Source: Diploscapter coronatus (taxonomy: Eukaryota > Nematoda > Chromadorea > Rhabditida > Rhabditidae). Taken from it: DNA of 64,000 nt. Made by a program: the position numbers and the translations under genes. The stretch covers positions 5,169,201 through 5,233,200 of the forward strand of contig OZ038422.1 of the NCBI GenBank assembly GCA_964036155.1, given 5' to 3'. Below, piece by piece: positions 1 through 29,900 of the stretch; position 1 is the stretch's first letter, and every line of letters starts with the position of its first letter. Below the pieces are notes generated by a model. The model worked only from the letters and a program-made list of their open reading frames with translations. It ran no database searches and was not told the DNA's origin.

Positions 1-311
1 GTATCGATCGCTCTTCTAACGTTTGTTTGAAAAATTGCAACAACGGATTCGTTTTATTCTACCTTGAAACTAATGAAAGATTTTAGTTAATGACTATTTT
101 TGTTGACTTTCAACATTTTACTCGATAGAAAGTTGAGTAGGGTCGTAATATTCTGACAAATCTGTCGGGACTTATCTCACTTGTTATCTTGAGCTCTTCT
201 TCTGAGAAAATATACAAGTTGGTCTTGCAATTTTTCCCGATATCTTGGATTATCAGTATCGTTATCAAAGTTTTAAAAAATTAACTCAATCCTTATTTTA
301 CAATTTTTTGT

Positions 312-313
312 AG
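312..313 (+). promoter_or_regulatory. Probable trans-splice acceptor of first gene
   Basis: A T-run followed by TAG lies 28 bases before the ATG at 342. An in-frame TGA at 336-338 sits between this acceptor and the ATG, so no upstream exon can be read into the protein in this frame. That fits a spliced-leader acceptor or a 5'UTR exon better than an internal coding exon. Inferred from sequence only. Confidence 0.5.
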
Positions 314-341
314 GAACCAAACCATAAATTGGGAATGAAGA

Positions 342-1629
342 ATGGTAGCGAGTCGATTGGGGATCGTGTTACTGTCGGCTGAATGCGTCCGGGCTGCTAA
401 CGAATTCGTTGCAGAAACGTTTATGAGCTGGGATTTCGGACATGACAACAGTCATTCGGTCGAATTGCTCATCGCCACATTCGTTGTTATTATCGTTATC
501 GCGTTTCTAATGGTTAGTTGCTTGGCAGTAATTATAACAGAAAATTCGAGAACGAAGAATATTTTAATGACCGGATATTGAGAGTGATGATAGGACCAAG
601 ATTATCGAATCTAACGTATAATACCTAGCACACATTATCCAGAATCAGTATTTCCTTCGAGAATCATAGGAGGAGTGCATGAAATTAGGTTTAGAAAAGC
701 TTTAAAGTCAAGAAATTTCAAAGAACGGAATCTTTTACAAATTGAATAGTTTATGGTATAAAAATTATCCAATATCTAATCAATCTTCACTAGTTGTGTC
801 AAATCTCATAATCACCTTTCCAGGTCCTCATATTGTCAATAATTCCAAAATGCTGTCAGAAAATTGGGCTATTATCATCGCCGAAGAAAAGGTATGTTCG
901 ATTATTCATAGAGTAGACTCGCTGATTCAAATCAACCAATGACGTCAATGTTTTTCGGTAGAGTACAAAGAGAATGACGAAGCGAGACCAACTACAGTTG
1001 AATAAAGGCGCATTTTGTCAGCTTTTCACATTAGCAAAACTGATGTATGGTGCGACGAAATCGGGATCAAATCTACAATGAATTTTTTTTCAAAGTCAGA
1101 ATAATGCTCAGTTTTGTAATTCCACGAAAGTCGATTGATAAATTTTTGATATGGTTCAGAATCGTTCATAAATGAAGATTTGGCCAAATTCCGATTCTTT
1201 CCTAAAAACTCGGTTTCGATTCCAAATTTGTTTCAAATTTTAACCCTACACAATTCTAATCTGTGTGTGTGAGAGATTCAAACTTTTCTTTGAACAAAAA
1301 CTCAAATTTTGTCAAATTTGGAAAGAAAAGACGGAGGAGAATGGTTAGTTTTGAAAACAATAAAATTCCAATGAAAATTTAATCTCAATATTTTCAGCAA
1401 ATACGTCCTACCGCTTACATTGAAGGAGCAAACGATGTTGGTTGCGAGCAGGGAGTCAGTCGCTTCTGTCCTGCTGCATTCCGAACTCATCAGACTACAA
1501 GGAGAGAAAATGAGACCGAAGTCGCTGGTTGAAAATTCGGCGGATGATTTGCTTATCGGTAATCCTGCTTTAATGTGCGATTTTGATTATCCACAGACAC
1601 CGCCTTCGCCTGAGGTTGTCATTTATTAG
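342..1629 (+). CDS. Small single-pass membrane protein, unrecognised family
   Basis: Three exons join in phase: 342-512, 824-891 and 1398-1629, giving 156 aa. Donors are GTTAG and GTATG, acceptors CCAG and TTTTCAG. Residues 41-68 form one strongly hydrophobic segment (VELLIATFVVIIVIAFLM continuing across the first junction), followed by a Cys/Lys-rich stretch (PKCCQK). The N-terminal part is short and the C-terminal tail is about 75 residues, ending PPSPEVVIY; the last residues could act as a class II PDZ ligand, which is only a suggestion. I do not recognise the family. The next gene downstream on the same strand is mbk-1, 3.6 kb away. The start is the first in-frame ATG after the probable trans-splice acceptor. 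The gene is likely real because frame survives two splices and the membrane segment is continuous across one of them. Confidence 0.6.
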
Positions 1630-1861
1630 TTTTGTTCCATTTTCAATGTTAAAAAATAGTCAAAATTTATTTACTTATAATGGGTGTTCATGATTTGAGC
1701 ATTTTTAACATTGAGTATAAAATGGCAAATCTTGAGCATCTCTTGAAAAATGACGTGCAGAGAGACGTCGAGCATAACAATCATCTTCAGTTGTGGGTGA
1801 ACATATTTTTAATCATCAAAAATTCAAACCTGTAATACAATGTCCACCCCTCTGATGACCA

Positions 1862-2293
1862 TTAGAATTCTACCGGAGTTGGTTGCAATCCTTGCGCTTC
1901 CAAAGTTAATAATGTTCCTAATCGGATATTTGACGAATTTACTTTATCCGTGACGTTATTTCGGTCGCGAACTACAATTTTGTTTGGCGAATTGAACATC
2001 GAATGAAAAAGGTGGATAGATAAAATAAGTCTTAGATTTTTCATTTCGTCAAAATCGTAATTCTTTTCCTGTAAATATTTTACTGGTTTGTAATTCATGA
2101 TTGCCTAATAATTTGGTTGTGAAATCGCGACTTCTTTGCAAGAATTATCACTATGGTATATCTTTGAATTATTATTCTCTGCAATATGTTTCATATTGGT
2201 GCACATGTAAACTATAGCTAGTGTACCCTTCTTCGTATAATCATTTCTGTAATTCATAATTGCCAAAGGCTGAAAATGAATTCGATATTTCAC
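1862..2293 (-). pseudogene. Doubtful minus-strand ORF pair or coding remnant
   Basis: On the minus strand, one frame is open from 2293 to 1862 apart from a single TAG at 2105-2107. The two halves (62 and 78 codons) look protein-like and both contain the phrase AIMNY, as if from a short duplication. The downstream half ends at TAA (1862-1864). The TAG could also be part of an acceptor (TTATTAG), so a spliced gene is possible. No family is recognised. It lies between the first gene (convergent) and a foldback repeat. Chance open frames of this length are expected in DNA this AT-rich. Confidence 0.22.
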
Positions 2294-2319
2294 GAATCAA
2301 TGGAGATTTTGTGACATAT

Positions 2320-2728
2320 TTTCAAGAAAAATATTCTCACAAAAAAGTGCAAGATCAGGAATAACCGATTCTGTCGAAACCAACCAAATAGGGATTTTCG
2401 ATGACAAAAACTATTTTATTATGTTAAAATGTGCTAAAGTAGGAACTAGGAGACAGGAAATTGTCGAAAATTCTCGTTTTTCTTCATTTCTTTTGGCGGA
2501 TTTACAAATTTGCATACACTTTTGTTCAGCGATTTTTCTCATTTCTCACACAAAATATAAGTAGATAACGATTACAAATTTCCTAGATTCAGGTTCTTAT
2601 TTAGCATCGCTGATTTCAATTTCACCATTGTCATCTACGTCGTCGAAAACCCCTATTTGGAAAGTTTCGACAAGATTTATGATTTTCGGTCTGCCACTTT
2701 CCTTATCAAATCTCGACTATTCTTGAAA
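2320..2728. repeat. Foldback / MITE-like inverted repeat
   Basis: The core arms are 2373-2405 and 2639-2671, 28 of 33 bases complementary. Weaker complementarity continues outward to TTTCAAGAA at 2320-2328, mirrored at 2720-2728, with about 230 bases unpaired in the middle. No coding content was seen inside. The structure is that of a non-autonomous inverted-repeat element or an old snap-back copy. No clear target-site duplication was found. Confidence 0.65.
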
Positions 2729-2729
2729 T

Positions 2730-5232
2730 CACTGAATATCTTATCGTTTCATACACTCAATCAAATATAATACGGGATTCAGTTTTTACATATTTTGTGA
2801 AAATTTACGCAGAGCTTCTAATCTCATAAAAATAAATAAATATTTTGTCGAAGTAATGAAGAAGTAAACAACTTTTTATGCGAAGAATTGCACTTCGTAT
2901 CTTCATTTGTCATCGTTAGTTCTCTTTTCGCATAATAATGTCTTTTCTAGGCATTTCGAAAGAGATTTCATTCAGCTTAACCTTTGTTCAGAGCCAAATT
3001 TAACACGTTGCTTCTCATTAGAATTTGAAAAATTTTGTATTTGAAATTTGCAGTTTCTTTGATAAAAATTTCGACAAACTACTTATGAACAAAATTTTGT
3101 GTCGTTGATAAGTTTTGAAGTCTGTGTTTTAGTTTAGCTCAATGTTTTGCCTTTACTATAACTAGAAAACTATTAAAACATAATTGTATGAGGAGCAGGC
3201 ATGTGCGAAATTCCGTTTCCGATTTCGAGAAAATTTAAATCCTGAACCCGATTCCTGATTTTTCTAAATTCAAAATCTGCACACTCCTGATTCAAAAAGC
3301 CCGAAATTTGAATCACTTCTATTTTGAAATAATGAAGCAGTAATTGAAACACAGCATATAGAAATCCGTTTCACCACTGAAATAAAGCATTGCTATGATG
3401 TGCCATGTAAACTCATTCTTGACAACATTTTGCTTCCAGCGTCATCACTATTTAACAATCGAAAACACGTCACGAAACTCGCTCTCTATGACAGTATTCA
3501 TCGAATGTGAATGTCTTTTTGACCATAACATTAGTCTCTCTTCCAGTCACTTAGATGGCCTATTTATCCAGTTTGTTTATATTACATTTCAAGGAAGTCC
3601 ATCCATTACTATCCTTACAACAATCTGCGATGTCATAAACTTTGTCAATAGCCCGAGGGTGAAGTTATGAAGTCTCTTTCTCGATCTTCTCCTTGACAGT
3701 AGCATTTTCTCACGTGACATAGGCAAAGGTACACTCCCTGCACTGTCATTTTCTTCTCTCTACCTTCCCTCCCCTTCCCCTTCTCTGTTCTCTTTGATCT
3801 GCTCGCGATGCGGTCGCGTTGCGGTTCCTCTGCGACTCTCACTTCTCTCCCTTTCTGCGAGTGTCAACTCTGCATCTCTGACACTCTGGCCTTTCTCTCC
3901 TTTCCCGATGTCCCCTCTGTAGCATTCTTCTTCTCTTTCTCTCTCTTTCAGCCCGACCAAATGATGCCTGCTGTTTCCCTTTGCCTGTCCCTTGCCTAAT
4001 AAGCACCGACTCTCCATCATCCCCCATAAACTACGCGTTTTCGTATTTCAATTTATCACTTTGCTGTTTGCAATTTGCCGGTCGTGTCTGAGATCAAATT
4101 GCGCGTTTTGTCCATGTGAAATCGGTCGAGAAATGGTAACGCGTTCACGGATTTTGTTGAGCCCTATTTTGATGCTCTTGATCGCATTTTTCAGCTTTAT
4201 CGAGTCGATCTTCGCCTTTTCATGTAACCCGTGGACCAGCCTTCCTCGCAGCTCATTCCATTCAATCAGCTGATCGCATTGCTTTGTCGAATTCACGTGC
4301 GATTGCCGCCTCGACTCTTTAATTCTCCTTCCTCTTTGTTGCCCCGACACCTGACCTGAACCTATTAGCTATTACGGTGAAATGCGAATTGGAATGGACT
4401 TTGTATGGCTCTGCCGACAGACAGACTCTCTTGCCCAAGGACACGTTCCACATTGCGTCATTCGATAGCTCTTCGATTTTGCTAATACCCACAATAAATA
4501 CCTCATCTTCCATCGCGAATCCGCATCATCTCCGAAACTTTCTTATTTTACATCTTGCGTTTCCTCGTTTTCTCATTACCATGGACGACAGTCGCTCCTC
4601 AAATACAATTATTCTGTCTCTGTCTCAAGTCGAGCAGCACGCTTCTGCCTTGCTAGCTAAATTGCAGGTTGTAGCTGTAGCTGTAGCTGCGACGTGCCAC
4701 AGCGAGATTCTCAGGTGCAAAAATGGCATTTTCCCATGCCATAATAGACCATTTTTCTCGGTAGCGCGTATATTTTCTCGTTCCCACAGGTCCACTTTAT
4801 TCACTGCGCTAGACTAGTAGCCTTTTCATTATTCTCCGTTCGTGCATTTATTCATACACTTAGCACGTGCCGCTACTCTAATTGACAGTTGTTTTCCGAG
4901 TCCTACGTCAAAATTCTCATTTCCTTGTACAGCGATGTTTAATTCTTCGTGATTCCAATGAATTTCGAATCTCATCAAAAATTATTATTAGTAATAGCTC
5001 GTAATTTTGACAAATGAAATGAGTACTCTCTTCGTGTGCGATTGCAAAACGATACCATGCCATTAGTGATATTCTTCAAATTGCAGGTGATTTGGAATCT
5101 TATCGGCGTTCGAAACTTCTTGTTCAATCGAAGCTGATGTGCTCAATTGTCTAATCCTTTGATCGATATTCACGTCTTCTTTCCGATCTCACAAGTGATA
5201 CATAAGTGATAAATTATCGAAAGTCTCGCGAC
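2730..5232. other. Intergenic region and 5' side of mbk-1
   Basis: AT-rich to about 3600, then a strongly pyrimidine-rich tract on the + strand (about 3690-3960, runs of CTCT/TTCC), then mixed sequence with higher GC to the mbk-1 start. Open frames on both strands here (for example 3760-4020 minus and 4377-4817 plus) come from low-complexity composition and have no family resemblance. Acceptor-like AAATTGCAG occurs ending at 4667 and 5086 and may mark 5'UTR splice sites. It probably contains the main mbk-1 promoter. Confidence 0.5.
4581..4667 (+). other. Possible alternative first exon of mbk-1
   Basis: An ATG in good context (TTACCATGG) opens 29 codons (MDDSRSSNTIILSLSQ...) that end at CAG followed by GTTGTAG, phase 0. 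It could splice to the phase-0 mbk-1 exon at 5307 or 6639. The same CAG also looks like an acceptor, so the case is ambiguous. A GTAGCT repeat follows directly. Confidence 0.2.
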
Positions 5233-23202
<17,970 letters not shown>

Positions 23203-25717
23203 ATATTCGTCTTTTTCGTGGGCCTTCAACAGGTTGCGTCCTTATGCAGCGTCTGCAGCAATATTATTCAATGTGCGTTATAGATTTTAGGATTTGGCAA
23301 TTTTTCATATTTCGTTTTTATTCTTCATTTCTGAAACCATTAATTCATTTATCATGTTCATTATTTTGTTTATTTCGACGTTCTCAACTAATTAGTTGTA
23401 ATCAAACTCACTATTATCAATAATTATTCCTAACCCAGCCATATTATATTACGTTAAGTCTAATATTTCTTATTTCTCACGATGAATTTCAAAATTCGAG
23501 TCAAAACGTCTTCACACATGTTTTATTTCGCTGTTCTTTCAACGTTTATTTTCTTCAAAATTTTATTGTTTTTCTTCTTTGAACTGTGCCCGGTGTTTGC
23601 GTACTTCAATTCTATTCTTTCATTCGTCTTCTTCCGGAATTTATAAAATTCGTCTTTGATGAAAACATTTCTAACGAAATTCGCCTAAACTTCGAAAGTT
23701 TGTTATCCAGTTTGCTCTAAATTTGGTCTAATCATAACAATATTCTAAAGATTCGGAACCATTCCTTTGGTCAAATCAATTCAATTCGTAATAACCATAA
23801 AGAGCTGGTAGAAATTTGCTCAAAATAAAATCCTACTATTTTTCAAGACATCAACAGATTTTCCAAAACTAAAGCTAAAACTTCCCTTTTTGACAAATAC
23901 CCATAATTTGAATGAGAATTAGGCTCTTGGGATGAGTTTAGCCGAATAACTAAAACCAGCCCGATATGAGTTTTCCTCTTTCAACCCTTCCCTAAACTAA
24001 TTTCCCGAAACGTTTGGCAACTACTAATTTTTTGCCAATTTTCTTCAGTCAAGCCTTTCATCTACTCGAGTTTTTAGGTTTACCATTTTCAATTTTTCAT
24101 TATTTTATATCGATTTTTTGCTGATGCAGTTTTTACTATTTCTAGATTTACACTTATGAATTTGCTCAATTTTCTGTGTGTGGATATATTTTTCTTAATA
24201 TTTCATCGTACGGTTCCGAAACTCGCAGCGCAAATTTGTCATACGATTTTCTTCATATTTTCTTCTTCTTTGGTTGACAACAGTTTTTATTTTTGAAAAG
24301 GTGTTCAATTGAACAAAAAATTCAATAAAAAATTGTAATAATCAGGATTTTTAAATGATTCATCAACAAATCGATAGAAAAAATTATTCTGGCGAAATAA
24401 TTGCATGAAATCTCAATGACTCATCAATATCTTAAATTCAAGATAATAACACAATTAACAAATCTAAAACAGTTTGTAAACAAACACATTTGAGGAAAGC
24501 TACTAACCAAGATCATGCAAATCGTTCAAAATAATAATCACTTACATGAGTATGTATAGACGAAATAATATAATATCACAATATGATTTGAATTGATCCA
24601 AATTACTTTGAAGTCAAGCTTATGAACTCTGTTCATCAGCATTTATCGTCAATCATAAATTATCCGCATTTTTCCTCAAAATTTTCAATTGATCCATTCC
24701 CGATGTGACCATTGGCTTGTGATCGAATGAGAGGCTGAAAATAATGAGCACAGAGTAAGGACGTTTTGAAGGAGCAAGGGAAGGGAAGAGCTAAAGACCG
24801 CCTGAGAGATGCGTCATCCGGGGAAGATCAGGGTACGGATGTGTTCGATCAGACAAGCTGAAAGCCATCTGACAGCAAGCAGCAAATCAGCAAATCAACA
24901 ATGAGCAATGACACCTGACTTCCAGATGGAAGCAGGGCAAAAATAGGAGGAGAATAGAGTCAGAATGGAATCACAGGAAGAAGAGAATGTCAGAGGGTTC
25001 CAGGACTCGAGAAAAGTCGTCCAGTCATCGAATCAGCTTGTTTCGTACTTATACTTCCGTCATGACGAGAGTTGTTGTTTTGCCTTCGTTTATTGATAAA
25101 CACTACATTTTCGATCGTTTTTAAAGTATTTCTTAAATGAAAATTCTACTCGTTTGATGTTGAGTATTTATAGTTTTGTGGTTTCAGGAATGTGTGAATT
25201 CCAACCCAGAATCATTTCAATTCAGACTCCGATTATGAATTCGATGTTTCTTTCAAAATTCAAATTCACAATCACTGCGTAGTTCCGAAATATTGTGTTA
25301 TTTTGATGAGCATGCAATTCTTGGAGACATTGTCGAGAAATTCAATTTTATCAGCAATCTTCGAAGATTTCACGAGAATATTTTCAATTTCAAAGAGCAA
25401 AGTTTTCAAGATTTCAAATGCGATAAGTGATATTTCCAATCGATAAATTCCATTTCACTCTTCCGTTATCAAATCGAGCATCTTCAACGAGCCTGATAAA
25501 TGAAATCTGAGCTGAGATTTATTATGCTCTCTCTCTTCTCACTTTTATAAATCAGTCAAACTTTCAACTAAACTGAACCAACGAGTCATTTCATTTGTGG
25601 CTTTTGTGTTTATATGATCTCGAATTTCTCAAAAACTTTCTATTTTATAAACTATTCGTGCAAGATATCGGTTATACTTCTGTTTTTGAAAGAATATTCT
25701 AATTTTCAGATCAGAAA
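23203..25717. other. Intergenic: mbk-1 3' end and FAR gene upstream region
   Basis: AT-rich, with a candidate mbk-1 poly(A) signal at 23824-23829 and another AATAAA near 24323. A purine-rich patch at about 24750-25010 (many GAAG, AGCA, GGGAAG) has raised GC. No open frame with family resemblance was found. Confidence 0.5.
25708..25709 (+). promoter_or_regulatory. Probable trans-splice acceptor of the FAR gene
   Basis: AATTTTCAG ends 8 bases before the ATG at 25718. A consensus acceptor so close to the start, with no upstream coding exon, is the usual mark of spliced-leader addition in nematodes. Confidence 0.6.
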
Positions 25718-26864
25718 ATGTCACCGCTAATTTTGTATTTCCTTTCATTGCTGGTTGTATTTGCATCATGCAGGCCCCAGAATATGGATTATCGACGTAA
25801 GATTTTGTTTATGATGAGATTTCTTCTAAAGACAAGAATATTTTCAGAAGTAATGCCCAAGGATTATTCTGATTTTCTGGATTCATTAACCGAGAAAGAC
25901 AAGAAGGATATCATGACGCTGGCTCGGAATTACAACATTTACAAAGACGAAAAAGACGTAAGAAGTCAAACATTAGTATATTCAGAATATTAACAGAACT
26001 TTTGGAAGCTAAAGAAATTTTGAATTCAAACTTTTCAATTCCTTCGAGTTAAACTCGGACTATGCTAGATTTGCCAGCGATGCCAAGTCGAATTACATCT
26101 TTTATTTTTTGAAATTTTTTCGAAAAGAAATCAATATTTTAATCAAAATCTATAATAAAATTACGATACCTGCGATAAATTAAAATAAACATCAAATTCA
26201 GGGTCTTCTTGCGTTGAAAATCCAGAATCCCGATTTGGGCAAGCGAGCAGAGAAACTGACGCAGGATTTGCACAACAAAATCAACTCGCTGAGCTCTGAA
26301 CCGAAAAAATTCGCATTGGAGGTTTGTTTTCAACTGTAAATTTGTGAAGATTTTATTGCAGTTGTACGCTGGAGCGAAGAAGTTGCTTGCTCAATCTATA
26401 ATCGGCGTGAACGTGCGGAAGGAGTTTAAAGAGAAAGCCGTTCTCATCAGGAAAAAGTGAGCCCTTCTTCATTTCTCTTTTATGGGTTTTTTCGTATACA
26501 CATATCAAAGGAAACCTCCATTGATACTATAAATATCATCTTATAATTTCCTACGATATGAACTATTGGTTGAAATTTTCCGATTTGTCTGTAAATTATC
26601 TTTTATCACGAAGAAGATAGAATTAATTGTTGAAAAATCAGAATAGGGTTTGATCCTCACGATTTTTGCTGTCGAAGCCTCATTTGAAATTCCTTCTCAT
26701 TCTTGTTTCTGGATTCTTTTTATCATGATTACCATTTCAAACTTGTGTGCTTCAGGTACAACGATCTGACGGAAGAACACAAGGACGAGCTGATGAAAGT
26801 GTTCCCGGTCGTGTCGAAGGCCATGAAATCCGAGGGCTTCAGACGGCTCATCGAGAGCATGTAA
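25718..26864 (+). CDS. Secreted fatty-acid/retinol-binding protein, FAR family
   Basis: Nematode-specific helix-rich lipid carrier, secreted, binding fatty acids and retinol. Five exons keep phase: 25718-25796, 25848-25957, 26202-26321, 26362-26456 and 26756-26864, giving 170 aa, about the family's usual length. Residues 1-18 form a signal peptide (MSPLILYFLSLLVVFASC). The mature part shows family marks: VMPKDYSDFLDSLTEKDK, then a heptad-like Leu/Lys pattern through NPDLGKRAEKL and FALELYAGAKKLLAQ, and a C-terminal KYNDLTEEHKDELMKVFP. Two overlapping AATAAA signals lie at 26951-26960. It sits between mbk-1 and epn-1, which I recall as adjacent in C. elegans, so it may be an insertion or local duplicate there. 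Which numbered far gene it matches cannot be said. Confidence 0.85.
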
Positions 26865-26950
26865 ACCCAAGCAGATAGCGTGTATCCGAACTAATCTATT
26901 CGACTTATGTATTTTATTCCGACTCGTTAACTATTCTGATGGAGATTCAT

Positions 26951-26960
26951 AATAAATAAA
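26951..26960 (+). terminator. Poly(A) signal of the FAR gene
   Basis: AATAAATAAA lies 87 bases after the stop codon, giving two overlapping AATAAA hexamers in AT-rich context. Confidence 0.7.
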
Positions 26961-29900
26961 AATTCAAAAATTAGGATTCCAAATGCAGATAATTCAATTG
27001 TAAACGGGCAAAAAATTGATTATCCTATCGAATTTGACTTCCGAAAGTTCGCAAACATTGCATGATTACGAAGAAAATAGTACGTTTATTTACACACGTC
27101 TTTTCGACCTGAATTTTTTCCTAAATTTTCAAACATTTAAAAATATCTGAGATGCTTTTCAACAATTTTATCATAACCCTTATAATCAATGGAAAAAGTC
27201 TAAGAAGCTCAACTTTTCGAAGGTTACTTATCTAACATATCATCACCATTCGCAATTTCGATAATGCTCCAAAAATGGAAGTGCTCTTTCTTTCTAATCG
27301 ATACTCGTCGTTTCCATTTTATCTCGCTTTATTTCATTATCTCTCCTTTCGCGTTTCGCAATCAGCTGCTATGAAAATTATTCAATGACTGCTCCATTTT
27401 TCCATAGATAACATCGAATTTTTATCAAACAATTTTCGAATTTTCATTATTACAAATTTTATCATTTTTAAGAACTTGATGATAAAATAATTGATTTGTG
27501 ATAAGAGTGGAGATATTTCGCAATCTTTCTCTCTTCGCGATTGACGATTGCAGTTCGAACAGTTCTGATTCACCAATAAAATCACTTCTCTTTCTCTAGC
27601 ATTCTCTCACATTTTCACACAATATTCTCGTCCTTTCTGCTTCTTTGTCTACATTTTCTCGTATTCTTTTCTTCGTCCTATTTCTCTAAACTTTCTCGTT
27701 TTCAAACAATCTTTCAGAATTTTCTGATTCTTTACCTAATTTTCTCAACTTTTTCAACCACTTTTCATCTCTTTTCCCAAATTTTCCCCTACTATTTTCC
27801 GTTCCACTTACCCAAATCAAACATTTACTAGTCGTCATCAAACCACAGCAATTATAACTTTCGCTTCTCATTTCCTATTTCCTTTTTTATTTAAGCTTTT
27901 ATTATCTTCATAAAGATGTTATCTGTGTCCTCTGTATCATAGCAGTACTATTTTCCTTCTTTCACTACTCAAATCAATTCGATTGAGAATTGTGAGAGCC
28001 AAAGAGTGATGATGAAGAATAGTAGTTGTGGTTTAACGTTTCGCATCTTTTGCGACCTAAAATCGTATTTCGATCTGTGAATGAATATCGATCTGTATTT
28101 GCATAGATGCGAATTTTGATGCCACTTTGCAAACAAGCCCTAGAATTTGAATGAAGTTCAGAGCGAAAAGAACTTGATGACTTTTGAAATCAAATAATGA
28201 TTTTAGCCCTTTCTCTCTCTCTCTCTCTCTTTCTCTCGAAACTAGACCATTTGTAATCTAAATTTCGTCATTTCAAATTTCACTCATTCTTCTGAGTCAG
28301 CGTTATTTCTTATCGATTTTCTTCGCTTCTTCGTCAATTCTATCGATTACTTCTTTATTTGCCCAGAATTGTCTGTGTAATGGATGCTTCCCATTCTGCT
28401 TGCCTGCCTCTGTATTGCTTGTATGCCATAAGACGTCCTCTCTTTCTCTCCCTATTCCCTTCCAAAACGCACCCTCAGGCTAGTTCGTGCTTCCTATAGG
28501 CTAGAAGCGATTAGAGTTCAGAGGAAATGAAGAGAGGAAGAGAAATTGAGAAGGGCGAGAGAGACTGCTTGCATCGATTGTTTGTCCGCTTCCATATTCT
28601 TTCTCTCTCTATATATTTTTCTCTTCCTCTCTCCATTTCCATTATATTCCGCTTCTCCGCATTCTCTAGATTTTTTCATCCTTCCCATTTCCCTTCCTTC
28701 CTCCATTCAGTTACGGAATCTTCTTCCCCTCCCATTCTGACGTGTCTCGATTCTGTCGAACTGCAATTCCCCTTTTTCACCGTTTTTTTTTGTGCAAAGT
28801 CAGCAAATCACGTGTATTCCGTTCTTCCATTCCAGCCTTCAATCTCACAATCAAATTCAAAAATCGTTCCGCTTGACAAAGAATCTGTAACAGTGCTTGT
28901 AATTTACTAGATTAATATCGCGAATGTAATTTGACCAATTTTCTAAAGGAAAAGATCTTACTAATATATTATGGGGTGAGTAACTCTTTGCCTGCGACAG
29001 ATACAAGAAAAGCCTTTTGTTGATCAAATAAAAAAATCTTTTTTGTCAATCATCTTTTCTATCAACTTAATGTTTTCCTGGCATTTCCAACAACACTTGC
29101 TGCAAAATAAATATCTCTATCATTATATTGGGTCGAAATATTCTGGAGCTGAAAACCCGCAACTCCGTTAATTCGTTGAACAAAATTGACATTTGCGCAT
29201 TTTACTTCAGCCCAGAATTTCGAAAATTATTCAGCATCTTTCTCCAATTTTCTATAATTTCCTTCTTGCATCTTATTAGCAACTCTCCGACCTTGGCCTA
29301 ATTTCCTCCAAGATTTCTAATTCCAAGTTTGCAAATTCGCCATTTTCTTCAATTTTCATTTGCCTCTTGACTGTTAATGGTTAATGGTTTATTGTTCTCA
29401 AGTTCGTCTTAATTTCAGTCTTCCATCATTCTGCTTGCATGCAGAAAGGGGCCAAGGGGGGCAATTTCGCATTTCGATTGAAAGGACTGGCGACCTTCCA
29501 GTGCACTTCCTCGTCATTCTTTCCCTTCCTTTGTTTCCTCCATTTACCCGCTCTCTACATCTTTTTTCTCTTTCTCACGCCCTTTATATTTCTATGCCTC
29601 CCTTTCTCTGCCTCTTTTCCACTATCTTTCTCTCTTCCCTTCAAGACAGCCCTCTTCCAGAATGAAGGCAATGTCCTGTGTTTACGAACCGGCTTCTCGC
29701 AAGCCTTATCGTTTTCGGCTTCTCTGGACCCTCTCATATCTAACAAGGCTAATCGCCAGTCCCTAATCGAGTATTTGTCTGTCTTTCATATCTTATCTCT
29801 CGTAAAATTATTTTCACGAATTGCTTTAAGCCGTTAAACGACGAAAGTGTGATAATCCAAATCGCTTTTAATCATTACGATCCCTTAGATAAATGTTCTA

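Noticed and set aside
4377..4817. 146-codon + strand open frame upstream of mbk-1
   Set aside because: No family resemblance and no splice or promoter support as a gene of its own; the part from 4581 is kept only as a possible alternative mbk-1 exon.
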